In this document: piece after piece, positions 56,139-64,000 of the stretch | How positions within the stretch are numbered: the first letter of the stretch is position 1 | How the letters are laid out: each line of letters opens with the position of its first letter | NCBI RefSeq assembly: GCF_014193695.1 | Contig: NZ_JACHZR010000007.1 | Coordinates: 1-64,000, forward strand | Reading direction: 5' to 3' | Source of the DNA: Rhizobium sp. BK316 | GTDB lineage: Bacteria; Pseudomonadota; Alphaproteobacteria; Rhizobiales; Rhizobiaceae | Length of the DNA: 64,000 bases | The notes under the pieces: model-generated | Seen by the model: the letters and a program-made list of their open reading frames with translations, nothing else | The model's database searches: none | What the model was told of the DNA's origin: nothing | Program-made: the position numbers and the translations under genes

Positions 56139-56969
56139 TTAGAACGTCGCCGTGTACGGATCCGGACCCATGCGAGCGCCGGCGCTATCGAGCTTGGCAA
56201 TCGCGGCCATGTCTTCGCCATCCAGCTTGAAATCGAAGACGTTGAAATTCTCCTCGATGCGCGAGGGCGTCACCGACTTCGGAATAACGACGAGGCCGGT
56301 ATCGATGTGCCAGCGTATTATCACCTGCGCCGGCGTCTTGCCGTGCTTGGCAGCAATCTGACCGATGACCGGATTGGAAATGAAACGGCCCTGGCCGAGC
56401 GGGCTCCAGGATTCCGTGACGATGTTCAGTTTCTTATGCGCTTCCTGCGCCGCTTTCTGCTGAAAGTCCGGATGCAACTCGATCTGGTTGATAACAGGAA
56501 CCACGCCTGTATCGCCGACGATATGGTCGAGATGGTCCGGATAGAAGTTCGACACGCCGATGGAGCGGACGCGGCCTTCTTCCTTCAAGCGCACGAAAGC
56601 CTTCCAGGTTTCGCGGTAAAGCCCGCGATGCGGCGACGGCCAGTGAATGAGATAGAGATCGATATAGTCGCTGCCGAGCTTCTTCAGGCTGACCTCGAAG
56701 GCACGCAATGTATTGTCATAGCCCTGGTCGGTATTGCGCAGTTTCGTGGTGACAAAGATATCCTTGCGGTCGATGCCGGAGGAGCGGATGCCTTCGCCGA
56801 CGCCCTCTTCGTTGTCATAACCGGACGCCGTATCGATGTGGCGATAGCCGGCGGCAAGTGCGGTGCGCACGGTCGGAGCCGCGATATCCTGCGGCGTCTG
56901 CCAAACGCCGAGACCCACCTGGGGAATGGAATGTCCGTCGTGGAAAGTCATGATGGGCTGAGTGGTCAC
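56139..56969 (-). CDS. Aldo/keto reductase
   Basis: 276 residues from GTG 56969, chosen because GGAG lies 8 bases upstream; ATG 56951 gives 270 residues. The start MTFHDGHSIPQVGLGVWQTPQ, the catalytic tetrad segments (DTASGYDNEEGVGEGIR with Asp and Tyr, VTTKLRNTDQGYDNTL with Lys, and LYLIHWPSP with His) and the NADPH site VVIPKSVTPSRIEENFNVFDF are complete. It resembles 2,5-diketo-D-gluconate reductase-like enzymes; the substrate is unknown. Confidence 0.92.
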   Translation of the reverse strand: MTTQPIMTFHDGHSIPQVGLGVWQTPQDIAAPTVRTALAAGYRHIDTASGYDNEEGVGEGIRSSGIDRKDIFVTTKLRNTDQGYDNTLRAFEVSLKKLGSDYIDLYLIHWPSPHRGLYRETWKAFVRLKEEGRVRSIGVSNFYPDHLDHIVGDTGVVPVINQIELHPDFQQKAAQEAHKKLNIVTESWSPLGQGRFISNPVIGQIAAKHGKTPAQVIIRWHIDTGLVVIPKSVTPSRIEENFNVFDFKLDGEDMAAIAKLDSAGARMGPDPYTATF

Positions 56970-57115
56970 AATATATCTCCGGAAGTTTGAAGGATTGGCC
57001 AAAGACACGAATTGAATGGGGCATGAATTGAAGCCGCGAGGCGGTTTTCCCTGGACGCATTGCAGCCCGCGCGCCCGGTCGAAAGTCCATATAGGACAGA
57101 GAGTCCGCAATACAA

Positions 57116-57664
57116 TCAGAGAACGCGGAGGATCGTTCCCTTTCTGATGTGAGGCAGAATGCGACGCATGTCGCGGGCACTGATCGCAACACAGCCGGCG
57201 GTCGACTCGTATCCTGGCCGGATGAGATGGAAAAAGATCGCTGATCCGCGATTGCGCGCCCGGGAGGTCACGTTCCAGTCGAGCACCAGGCAGATATCGT
57301 AAAGCCCGTCCTTCCGCTTCATCTCCTCATGGCTCGGTTTGAATGGCGCCTTAACCAGCCTGTTGTAATTCGCATCGGCAGGCTGATCGCACCACAGCAT
57401 GTCGGACCGGATGCGCTTGATGGGCAGCGCCGTCGGGAGATGGCCGTTTCGTTCGCCGCGCCGGAAACCGTAGAGCAGCCGCATGGCAGCAATCGGCGTC
57501 GCCCCGTCGCCTTCCCGCTTGATCACGGTCCGGCCGCTACGGCCGATCGCGGCGGGCAAGATGAGAGGGCCAAAACGGACGATGGCTCTGTTTGGCTTGC
57601 CTGGCGCGGCACGCACCACGAGCGTTGAGGGCTGCCCATTTCGCTCTCGCCTTGCTTTTTCCAT
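57116..57664 (-). CDS. L,D-transpeptidase (YkuD) family protein
   Basis: 182 residues of the COG3786 type. The catalytic motif is HLIRPGYESTAGCVAI (His...Ser-x2-Gly-Cys), so the nucleophilic cysteine is present. KREGDGATPIAAMRL and the Tyr/Trp-rich centre are shared with relatives. No clear N-terminal signal peptide is visible, which is odd for an enzyme acting on periplasmic peptidoglycan. An upstream start or a non-classical route may be missed. It diverges from the response regulator gene. Confidence 0.87.
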   Translation of the reverse strand: MEKARRERNGQPSTLVVRAAPGKPNRAIVRFGPLILPAAIGRSGRTVIKREGDGATPIAAMRLLYGFRRGERNGHLPTALPIKRIRSDMLWCDQPADANYNRLVKAPFKPSHEEMKRKDGLYDICLVLDWNVTSRARNRGSAIFFHLIRPGYESTAGCVAISARDMRRILPHIRKGTILRVL

Positions 57665-57805
57665 TTTTCTCGCATGTTCTTGAATTGCCTTGGGCTTCGA
57701 TTGAAACCATATGAAACCCTAGGCAGCAACAGCAGCAGATCGCCAATCCTTGCCAAATGTGGAATTTGGCGTAGGAGTATCTGACCAACGCAAGGACGCA
57801 CCCGC

Positions 57806-58489
57806 ATGACCGCACGCACCATTCTTCTGGTGGATGACGACGACGACCTTCGCCAGACACTGACGGAGCAATTGTCGTTGTATGAGGAATTCACGGTTCT
57901 GCAGGAAGCGACCGCGGGCAAGGGCGTCCAGGCCGCCCGTTCCAATCCGGTCGATCTGCTGATCATGGACGTCGGTCTGCCCGATATGGACGGCCGCGAG
58001 GCGGTAAAGCTGCTGCGCAAGGGCGGCTTCAAGGCGCCGATCATCATGCTGACCGGTCATGACACGGATTCGGACACAATCCTTGGCCTTGAGGCCGGCG
58101 CCAACGACTATGTCACCAAGCCCTTCCGTTTCGCCGTGCTTCTGGCTCGCATCCGCGTGCAGCTTCGCCAGCACGAACAGAGCGAAGACGCCACCTTCAC
58201 CGTCGGCCCCTATCTCTTCAAACCGAGCCAGAAGCTGCTGACGACCGACAACGGCCAGAAGATCCGCCTGACGGAAAAAGAAGCGGCGATCATCCGCTAT
58301 CTCTACCGCGCCGAACAGAAGGTCGTCACCCGCGACGTGCTGCTGGAAGAAGTCTGGGGCTACAATTCCGGCGTGACCACCCACACGCTGGAAACCCACG
58401 TTTACCGCCTGCGCCAGAAGATCGAGCGGGACCCATCCAATGCCGAGATCCTCGTGACGGAAAACGGCGGCTACAAGATCATCCCTTAG
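57806..58489 (+). CDS. OmpR-family response regulator
   Basis: 227 residues. The receiver domain has the acidic pocket DDDDD (residues 10-14), phosphoacceptor D55 (LLIMDVGLPDMDG), the switch threonine in MLTGHD and the lysine in YVTKPF. The winged-helix domain ends with THTLETHVYRLRQKIERD. I recall similarity and shared context (cyclic-nucleotide-binding neighbour) with Brucella OtpR/CenR, an envelope regulator, but could not check. No histidine kinase gene is adjacent. The stop is one base from the next start. Confidence 0.92.
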   Translation: MTARTILLVDDDDDLRQTLTEQLSLYEEFTVLQEATAGKGVQAARSNPVDLLIMDVGLPDMDGREAVKLLRKGGFKAPIIMLTGHDTDSDTILGLEAGANDYVTKPFRFAVLLARIRVQLRQHEQSEDATFTVGPYLFKPSQKLLTTDNGQKIRLTEKEAAIIRYLYRAEQKVVTRDVLLEEVWGYNSGVTTHTLETHVYRLRQKIERDPSNAEILVTENGGYKIIP

Positions 58490-58490
58490 C

Positions 58491-58946
58491 ATGTCTCTTT
58501 CTGACGATATCCATCTGCTGTCGCAGCTTCCGCTCTTCAAGGACATGAACGACGATCAACTGCGTCTGATTGCCTTCGGTGCCGACCGTCGCGTGATTGC
58601 CGCCGGGCAGATGCTGTTCCGTCAGGGCTCACCCGGCGAAAGCGCCTATGTGATTACCAGCGGCAGCCTCGAGCTCAGCGTGACGGGATCCGATGGCATG
58701 GGACGGACCGAAGCGATCGCAGGCCCCGGTGCACTGATTTCGGAATTGGCACTCATAACGCTAGTGGAACGCAAGTTCACGGCGATCGCACGCGAGGATA
58801 CCGGCATTATCCGCATCACACGGGCGCTGTTCCATCGCCTGATCGAGGAATATCCCTCGGCCGCGCGCATCATGGAAAACCGTATCCGCGACAGCATTGC
58901 CGATCTTGCGGCGCAAGCCGCAAGCCAGTTTCACCGTTTCAGCTGA
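58491..58946 (+). CDS. Cyclic-nucleotide-binding (CRP-like) domain protein without DNA-binding domain
   Basis: 151 residues made of one cNMP-binding beta-roll: LPLFKDMNDDQLRLIAFGADRRVIAAGQMLFRQGSPGESAYVITSGSLELSV, then GPGALISELALIT in the phosphate-binding cassette position and a C-terminal helix (RIMENRIRDSI). No helix-turn-helix follows. The cassette lacks the usual Arg-Ala pair of cAMP binders (GELALI-type RTA is replaced by SELALITLVER), so ligand binding is uncertain. Directly downstream of, and probably co-transcribed with, the response regulator. Confidence 0.88.
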   Translation: MSLSDDIHLLSQLPLFKDMNDDQLRLIAFGADRRVIAAGQMLFRQGSPGESAYVITSGSLELSVTGSDGMGRTEAIAGPGALISELALITLVERKFTAIAREDTGIIRITRALFHRLIEEYPSAARIMENRIRDSIADLAAQAASQFHRFS

Positions 58947-58952
58947 CTCATG

Positions 58953-59756
58953 TCAGAGATTGAGATGCACGGTCACCGGCACATGGTCGGACGGCCGGTC
59001 CCAGCCGCGCGCTTCCTTCAGCACCTCGATGCGTTGCAGATGCGGACCAAGGTCGGGCGAGGACCAGATATGGTCGAGGCGCCGGCCCTTGTCGGCAGCT
59101 TCCCAATCCTTCGCGCGGTAGCTCCACCACGTGTAGAGCTTCTCATTAGCAGGCACATGCTGGCGCATGAGATCGTGCCAGCCGCCGCGCTTCATCACCT
59201 CGATAAGCCCGTCGGTTTCGACAGGCGTATGGCTGACGATCTTCAGAAGCTGCTTGTGCGACCAGACATCGTGCTCCAGCGGAGCGATATTGAGATCGCC
59301 GACAAGAATGGCTGACGTATTCGGCTCGGCACTGGCCTTCAAGTTCTTCATCTCCTCGATGAAATCGAGCTTGTGGCCGAATTTCGGATTGATCGTACGA
59401 TCCGGCTCGTCACCGCCGGCGGGCACATAGAAATTGTGCAGGCGGATGCGCCGGCTGCCGCGCTCGAAGATTGCCGAAATATGGCGCGCATCACCGACAT
59501 TGCAGTAATCCTGCCGATGGTCTTCAGTCAGAGGCACGCGGGAGGCGATGGCGACCCCGTGATAGCCCTTTTGACCGTGGATGATGATGTGCTCGTAGCC
59601 CATGGCGCGCAGCGGCGCGAGCGGGAAGAGATCGTTCGTTACCTTGGTTTCCTGCAGGCAAATGATATCGGGCCGTTGCTTCAGCACAAGCTGCTCGACG
59701 ATCGGCATGCGCAGCCGCACCGAATTGATGTTCCAGGTGGTGATGGAAAAGCTCAT
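58953..59756 (-). CDS. xthA: Exodeoxyribonuclease III
   Basis: 267 residues from ATG 59756 (MSFSITTWNINSVRLRM). It is an AP endonuclease and 3'-phosphodiesterase of base-excision repair. Active-site blocks are ICLQETKV with the metal-binding Glu, FYVPAGGD, LVGDLNIAPLEHDVW and the C-terminal RLDHIWSSPDL and SDHVPVTVHL with the catalytic Asp-His. The length is normal. It converges on the cNMP-binding gene with 6 bases between stops. Confidence 0.95.
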   Translation of the reverse strand: MSFSITTWNINSVRLRMPIVEQLVLKQRPDIICLQETKVTNDLFPLAPLRAMGYEHIIIHGQKGYHGVAIASRVPLTEDHRQDYCNVGDARHISAIFERGSRRIRLHNFYVPAGGDEPDRTINPKFGHKLDFIEEMKNLKASAEPNTSAILVGDLNIAPLEHDVWSHKQLLKIVSHTPVETDGLIEVMKRGGWHDLMRQHVPANEKLYTWWSYRAKDWEAADKGRRLDHIWSSPDLGPHLQRIEVLKEARGWDRPSDHVPVTVHLNL

Positions 59757-59855
59757 ACCATGCCCTTTCAGATCCCTCTGAAAGGGCTTTAGAGCAAAGG
59801 CGTCGGCGAGAAAACCAGCCGCAGGCAAAAGCGACCGGCGATCAACCGAAAAGCA

Positions 59856-60539
59856 TCAATCGCGGTTTGCCGAGGTGCCCTTGATATCCTCGTAAGGCAC
59901 GCGGAAGACGCGCTGGTCGAAGGCAACGCCGGTCTTCACGTTGAAGATCATCACCGACGTGTCCTTGCCCTGGTTGTCAGTGATCGTCCACTGGCGCAGG
60001 TCATAAGTCTTCGGGTCGAACATCATCGTGATGGTCGAATTGCCGAACACCGTATTGTTGCCTAGCGAGATCGTCGTCAGATCGGACTCTTGCTTCACGC
60101 CCTTCACCATGCCGGCCGAAAGGTCGATACGCGGCGCAAGCAGCAGACTGAGCGGCGTCTTGGAAAGCGGATAGAGATCCCAGGTCTTGAGCTTCACGTT
60201 GCCGATTGCGACGTTCCTGCCGTCGGCAATGACGCGCATCGGTGACGGAGCGTCATAGTTGAAGCGCAGCTTGCCGGGACGCTCGATGAAGAACTTGCCG
60301 CCGGTCTGTTCGCCACGAGGGCCAAACTGCACGAACTCGCCCTGCATGGTGGCGACGCCGGAGAAATGATCGGCAATCGCCTGTGCCGTGGCACTGTTGC
60401 CAGCGGGTGCTGCCGCCTGGGCGACCTGGGCGAGAGCGGGAAACGGTGCGGCGGTTGCAACGGCAGCAGCCGCAAAGACGCCAAGGACATCGCGGCGGGT
60501 TACCGGCAGGCCGGAAAAGATGGGCACGGAGTTGGTCAT
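59856..60539 (-). CDS. lolA: Outer-membrane lipoprotein carrier LolA family protein
   Basis: 227 residues from ATG 60539. The N-terminal targeting region contains TRRDVLG followed by a hydrophobic stretch (VFAAAAVATAAPFPALAQ), which looks like a Tat-type signal. The mature domain has LolA features: GEFVQFGPRGEQTGGKFFIERPGKLRFNYDAPSPMRVIADGRNVAI and a series of beta strands. LolA shuttles lipoproteins across the periplasm. The nearest other Lol genes are not in the window. Confidence 0.88.
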   Translation of the reverse strand: MTNSVPIFSGLPVTRRDVLGVFAAAAVATAAPFPALAQVAQAAAPAGNSATAQAIADHFSGVATMQGEFVQFGPRGEQTGGKFFIERPGKLRFNYDAPSPMRVIADGRNVAIGNVKLKTWDLYPLSKTPLSLLLAPRIDLSAGMVKGVKQESDLTTISLGNNTVFGNSTITMMFDPKTYDLRQWTITDNQGKDTSVMIFNVKTGVAFDQRVFRVPYEDIKGTSANRD

Positions 60540-60674
60540 GTGAACCTCCTGTATGCGATCTGCATGCCGCCGAAAGGCGGCGTCTTCAAGGCGCCGCGAT
60601 CGCCCGGTGAAAGGTAACGGATTACATGCCCCGAGGTTTCCACCGAATGGGCGGCACAGCAAAATTATCCTGTA

Positions 60675-63350
60675 TCAGCGGTCGAGAATATCCCCGTCCG
60701 TCGGCACGAGAATCTCGCGTTTGCCGGCATGGTTGGCAGGGCCGATGATGCCCTCCTGTTCCATGCGTTCGATCAGCGATGCCGCACGATTATAGCCGAT
60801 GCCGAGCCTGCGCTGAACATAGGACGTGGAGGCCTTTCCGTCACGCAGCACGATGGCAACGGCTTGGTCATAGGGATCTTCGGAATCGGAAAGATTTGCC
60901 GTGCCGGCGGGACCGCCACCATAATCACCATCCTCGTCGTCATCGGCTGTGATGGCGTCGAGATATTGCGGCGAGCCCTGTGTCTTCAGATAGGAGACGA
61001 TCTCCTCGACCTCGACGTCGGACACGAAAGGACCATGGACGCGCTGGATGCGGCCGCCGCCGGCCATATAGAGCATGTCGCCCATGCCGAGCAGCTGTTC
61101 AGCGCCCTGTTCGCCGAGGATCGTGCGGCTGTCGATCTTGGAGGTGACCTGGAAGGAAATGCGGGTCGGGAAGTTCGCCTTGATCGTACCAGTAATGACG
61201 TCGACCGAAGGACGCTGCGTTGCCATGATGACATGGATACCGGCCGCACGCGCCATCTGCGCAAGGCGCTGCACGGCACCTTCGATATCCTTGCCTGCGA
61301 CCATCATCAGGTCAGCCATTTCGTCGATGATCACGACGATATAGGGCATCGGCTGCAGATCGAACTCCTCGGTCTCGTAGACCGCTTCGCCGGTCTGCCG
61401 GTCAAAACCGGTCTGCACCGTGCGCGAAATCGTCTCCCCCTTGGCCAGCGCCTGCTCGACGCGCGTGTTGAAGCCATCGATATTGCGCACGCCGATCTTC
61501 GACATCTTCTTGTAGCGCTCTTCCATCTCACGGACGGTCCACTTGAGCGCAACGACCGCCTTCTTGGGATCGGTGACGACGGGCGAAAGCAGATGCGGGA
61601 TGCCGTCATAGACGGAGAGCTCGAGCATCTTCGGGTCGATCATGATGAGACGGCACTGTTCCGGCGTCATGCGGTAGAGCAGCGACAGGATCATGGTGTT
61701 GATGGCGACGGACTTACCCGAGCCGGTCGTACCGGCAACGAGCAGATGCGGCATCTTCGCAAGATCGGCGATGACGGCTTCACCGCCGATCGTCTTGCCG
61801 AGCGCCATTGCGAGCTTTGCCTTGGAGCCTTCGAAGTCGCGCGACCCGATCAACTCGCGCAGATAAACGGTTTCGCGCGTCTGGTTCGGCAGTTCGATAC
61901 CAATTGCGTTGCGGCCCGGGACGACTGCGACACGAGCGGCGATCGCGCTCATCGAGCGGGCAATATCGTCGGCAAGGCCGATAACGCGGGACGACTTGAT
62001 GCCGGGCGCCGGCTCCAGTTCGTAGAGAGTGACGACGGGGCCGGGGCGGACATGGATGATCTCGCCCTTGACGCCGAAATCCTCAAGCACGCCTTCCAGC
62101 ATGCGGGCATTCTGCTCCAGCGCATCGGCCGAAAGCGTGGAATCGCGCACGACATTCTTGGGCTCGGCGAGCAGATGCATGGAGGGAAGCTGGAAACCTT
62201 CCGGCCGGATGAACGAACCCTGCGCCTCGCGTTCGACGCGCGCGCCAGGCTTCGGGCGAGCCGAGGCGGGAATGACGCGCGGCTCGGGCTTGGCGGACGA
62301 TTTCGCCGGTGCGCGGATCATCCAGTCATCGTCATCATCGTCGGGCAGGATATCGGCCGGACGCGGCGGCATGTCGACATAGAACGGCGAATCGTCGTCT
62401 TCGTCCTCATCGTCGTTGAGTGAAATAGAGGGCGTCGAGACGACGCGGCGGCTCGATGTGGCACGCGCCTCCATGGAGGGATCCATCCGCTCGCTCCGCG
62501 CGGCGGGCTTGGCGCGCACCGGCTCGTTCAGCGTACCGAATTCATCGTCGTTGAAATCATAAGGCGATTCGAAATCACTCTGGCGGCGCTTGCGCGGACC
62601 CATGCCGAAAAGCCGACGGAAACGGGCCTGGTTCATGTACCAGGCATGTGTCATGGCACCGCTAAAGGCCATCCAGCGGGACCCATCGTCGTCTTCATCC
62701 TCTTCGCCGACAACGCGCGCCTTGCTGCGCGTATCGACATAATCCTCTTCTTCGTCTTCCTCCTCGTCGAGCTCGCTGCGGCCGACGATACCGGCGGCAA
62801 AGAGCATCATCCAGGCAGTCGGGATAGCGAAGACGCAGCCGACAGCCATAGCGAAAACGCCGGTCGGATAAGCGCCGACAAAGAGCGCCGGAAAGCGCAG
62901 GATCATGTCACCGATAACACCGCCGATACCGTTCGGGATCGGCCAGGTGAGCGGCGGCGGGAAGCAGCCGATGACGGCGGACGAAAGCACCGTGCCGGCA
63001 AGCCAGGCACCGGCACGTGCCGGAATGCGGCTGATTCGGCGGCCGGAGATCAGCGCCAGCGCCCAGGCAACGATCGGCAGCATCGAAACGACGCTTGCCA
63101 ATCCCAGGAACTGCATGGCGACGTCGGCAAAGGCAGCACCGCTATAACCGAGCACATTGGTCGGCAGGTTGCCGGTAGCGTAGGAATAGCTGGGATCGGT
63201 GACGTTCCATGTCGCAAGCGCCGCTACCGCGAGCGCCAAGAGCAGGAAGACCGCAAAGCCCATAAGGGCCTGGATCTGCCGCAGCATGAATGCCGAGAAG
63301 GAGAACCGGTCAGGACGGCCGTCCATTGCCGGAGACGTGCTTCTTGCCAT
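60675..63350 (-). CDS. ftsK: DNA translocase FtsK
   Basis: 891 residues from ATG 63350 ([19 protein letters not shown]). Four or five N-terminal helices anchor it at the septum; an acidic, proline-rich linker spans about residues 230-400. The motor follows with Walker [13 protein letters not shown] and Walker [13 protein letters not shown]. The C-terminal gamma winged helix ([43 protein letters not shown]) reads KOPS sites. FtsK couples chromosome segregation to division. A CtrA-type site lies 89 bases upstream of the start. Confidence 0.97.
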   Translation of the reverse strand: MARSTSPAMDGRPDRFSFSAFMLRQIQALMGFAVFLLLALAVAALATWNVTDPSYSYATGNLPTNVLGYSGAAFADVAMQFLGLASVVSMLPIVAWALALISGRRISRIPARAGAWLAGTVLSSAVIGCFPPPLTWPIPNGIGGVIGDMILRFPALFVGAYPTGVFAMAVGCVFAIPTAWMMLFAAGIVGRSELDEEEDEEEDYVDTRSKARVVGEEDEDDDGSRWMAFSGAMTHAWYMNQARFRRLFGMGPRKRRQSDFESPYDFNDDEFGTLNEPVRAKPAARSERMDPSMEARATSSRRVVSTPSISLNDDEDEDDDSPFYVDMPPRPADILPDDDDDDWMIRAPAKSSAKPEPRVIPASARPKPGARVEREAQGSFIRPEGFQLPSMHLLAEPKNVVRDSTLSADALEQNARMLEGVLEDFGVKGEIIHVRPGPVVTLYELEPAPGIKSSRVIGLADDIARSMSAIAARVAVVPGRNAIGIELPNQTRETVYLRELIGSRDFEGSKAKLAMALGKTIGGEAVIADLAKMPHLLVAGTTGSGKSVAINTMILSLLYRMTPEQCRLIMIDPKMLELSVYDGIPHLLSPVVTDPKKAVVALKWTVREMEERYKKMSKIGVRNIDGFNTRVEQALAKGETISRTVQTGFDRQTGEAVYETEEFDLQPMPYIVVIIDEMADLMMVAGKDIEGAVQRLAQMARAAGIHVIMATQRPSVDVITGTIKANFPTRISFQVTSKIDSRTILGEQGAEQLLGMGDMLYMAGGGRIQRVHGPFVSDVEVEEIVSYLKTQGSPQYLDAITADDDEDGDYGGGPAGTANLSDSEDPYDQAVAIVLRDGKASTSYVQRRLGIGYNRAASLIERMEQEGIIGPANHAGKREILVPTDGDILDR

Positions 63351-63438
63351 GTGTCTAACCCGTCCAATGCCTGTGGGCACGCGAATCGCAAATGCTTCGC
63401 CGCGCCAAATGCGTCCGCTCCACCTAATCAAAGTAGAG

Positions 63439-63454
63439 TTAAAGCGATGTTAAC
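63439..63454 (-). promoter_or_regulatory. Candidate CtrA-binding site upstream of ftsK
   Basis: TTAA (63439-63442), AGCGATG, TTAAC (63450-63454) is an exact match to TTAA-N7-TTAAC (read on the plus strand). The only divergent or downstream promoter here is that of ftsK. A GAATC site at 63383 lies between it and the ftsK start. Confidence 0.55.
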
Positions 63455-63485
63455 CATGCATATGCCGGATCGCTAAAAAGAAAGA

Positions 63486-63512
63486 GGCCCGAACCTTGTC
63501 AGGTCCGGGCCA
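63486..63512 (-). terminator. Terminator of the ammonium transporter gene
   Basis: GGCCCG...CGGGCC with an inner ACC/GGT pair and a short loop, followed on the minus strand by TCTTTCTTTTT. A second GC-rich hairpin (GGCGCCC/GGGCGCC, about 63554-63575) lies between it and the gene. Confidence 0.82.
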
Positions 63513-63588
63513 AGAGCGGCTTATGGTTAGATAGGCCGCGACGGGCCGTTCAGCGGCGCCCTTATGCCGGGCGCCGCAAACCCTGTGA

Positions 63589-64000
63589 TTAAGAGTGGTA
63601 GGCAGCTTCGCCATGCGTTGCGAGGTCGAGACCTTCGCGCTCGGCTTCGACCGAAACGCGCAGACCGATGATGACATCGACGATCTTGTAGAGGATCGCC
63701 GAGCCGATGCCCGACCACAGAAGCGTCGTGAGCACGCCCTTGGCCTGGGCCAGGACCTGCGTTGCCGTGCCGGCATAGGAGGCAGCGAAATCGGCCGTCG
63801 AGTAGTCGACGATACCGGCGCCGCCGAGGGCCGGGTTGACGAGGATACCGGTGCCGAGAGCACCGATGATGCCGCCGATGCAATGGACACCGAAGACGTC
63901 GAGGCTGTCGTCATAGTTGAACTTGTTCTTCACGACGTCGACGAAGAAGTAGCAGACCGGCGAGACGATGAGACCGAGAACGATCGAACCCATCGGGCCG
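63589..64000 (-). CDS. amtB: Ammonium transporter, C-terminal part (runs off window)
   Basis: Partial: the last ~135 residues; the 5' part lies beyond base 64000. The conserved Amt segment DSLDVFGVHCIGGIIGALGTGIL contains the second pore histidine of the twin-His motif. LLWSGIGSAILYKIVDVIIGLRVSVEAEREGLDLATHGEAAYHS is the typical last helix and regulatory C-terminal tail that contacts the PII protein GlnK. A glnK gene would be expected further upstream, outside the window. Confidence 0.93.
   Translation of the reverse strand, partial: GPMGSIVLGLIVSPVCYFFVDVVKNKFNYDDSLDVFGVHCIGGIIGALGTGILVNPALGGAGIVDYSTADFAASYAGTATQVLAQAKGVLTTLLWSGIGSAILYKIVDVIIGLRVSVEAEREGLDLATHGEAAYHS

Noticed and set aside
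60729-62423. 564-codon open frame on the plus strand
   Set aside because: Antisense of ftsK, whose Walker motifs and gamma domain are intact; no motif of its own and no RBS.
1-64000. CRISPR array, prophage, IS element, integrase, toxin-antitoxin or defence system
   Set aside because: None of the supported genes belongs to such systems, and no regularly spaced direct repeats were seen; the EVE-domain gene sits in a housekeeping cluster and alone does not indicate restriction.

Overview
The window is a gene-dense, roughly 60% GC chromosomal segment of an alphaproteobacterium of the order Rhizobiales, most likely a Rhizobium close to the R. leguminosarum/R. etli group. The evidence is gene order and family content: a tsaD-gpsA-YciI-EVE cluster divergent from hemC-hemD-mitofilin-hemY, ccmABCDG beside aconitase, ffh-chorismate mutase-rpsP-rimM-trmD-rplS, and rhizobial DUF2794, DUF2585, DUF1223 and IalB-type proteins. 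Short intergenic palindromes of a rhizobial kind and CTTGAC-type -35 boxes point the same way. I see no rRNA, tRNA, IS element, prophage, integrase or CRISPR array. This is core chromosome, not an island.

Layout. 1-3.7 kb: minus-strand operon tsaD, gpsA, YciI, EVE, methyltransferase, ending in a RIME-like repeat. 3.7-9.6 kb: plus-strand heme cluster hemC, hemD, mitofilin-like, hemY, then TerB-like and an amidotransferase. 9.5-18.3 kb: MFS exporter, YggT, DUF167, ppa, GNAT, typA, M3 oligopeptidase, an unknown 17-kb gene and a LysE exporter. 18.4-25.7 kb: argG, an SDR, LysE, a COG2984-type ABC importer and rlmN. 25.9-34.7 kb: IalB, an ECF sigma factor, YkvA, PhhB, LMW-PTP, ThpR, a GDSL esterase with YbbA/YbbP-like ABC genes, a Bax-inhibitor-1 protein and an acetyltransferase. 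34.7-42.8 kb: DUF2794, DUF1223, acnA, ccmABCDG, DUF2585. 42.8-47.3 kb: dapF, mtaB, ftsY, yciB on the minus strand. 47.3-52.7 kb: a mostly non-coding leader with a possible small RNA, then ffh-aroQ-like-rpsP-rimM-trmD-rplS. 52.7-64 kb: an amino-acid ABC importer without ATPase, leuC, aldo/keto reductase, L,D-transpeptidase, OmpR-type regulator with a cyclic-nucleotide-binding partner, xthA, lolA, ftsK and the 3' end of an ammonium transporter.

How the genes fit together. Heme is made by HemC/HemD and attached to c-type cytochromes by CcmABCDG. Ffh and FtsY, the two protein halves of the SRP targeting pathway, lie about 3 kb apart on opposite strands. TsaD and MtaB act in successive steps on A37 of tRNAs, and TrmD, RlmN, RimM, S16 and L19 add a translation theme. 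FtsK, YciB and the L,D-transpeptidase concern division and envelope.

I did not find a new defence or biosynthetic system. The most interesting signals are small: two inverted copies of a palindromic repeat inserted in frame in the FtsY N-terminal domain; a promoter-hairpin-terminator arrangement upstream of ffh that looks like a small RNA or attenuator; three exact TTAA-N7-TTAAC (CtrA-type) sites, upstream of ftsK, of an unknown gene and of a GNAT gene; clustered palindromes between an ABC binding-protein gene and its permease; and an ECF sigma gene with no adjacent anti-sigma gene.
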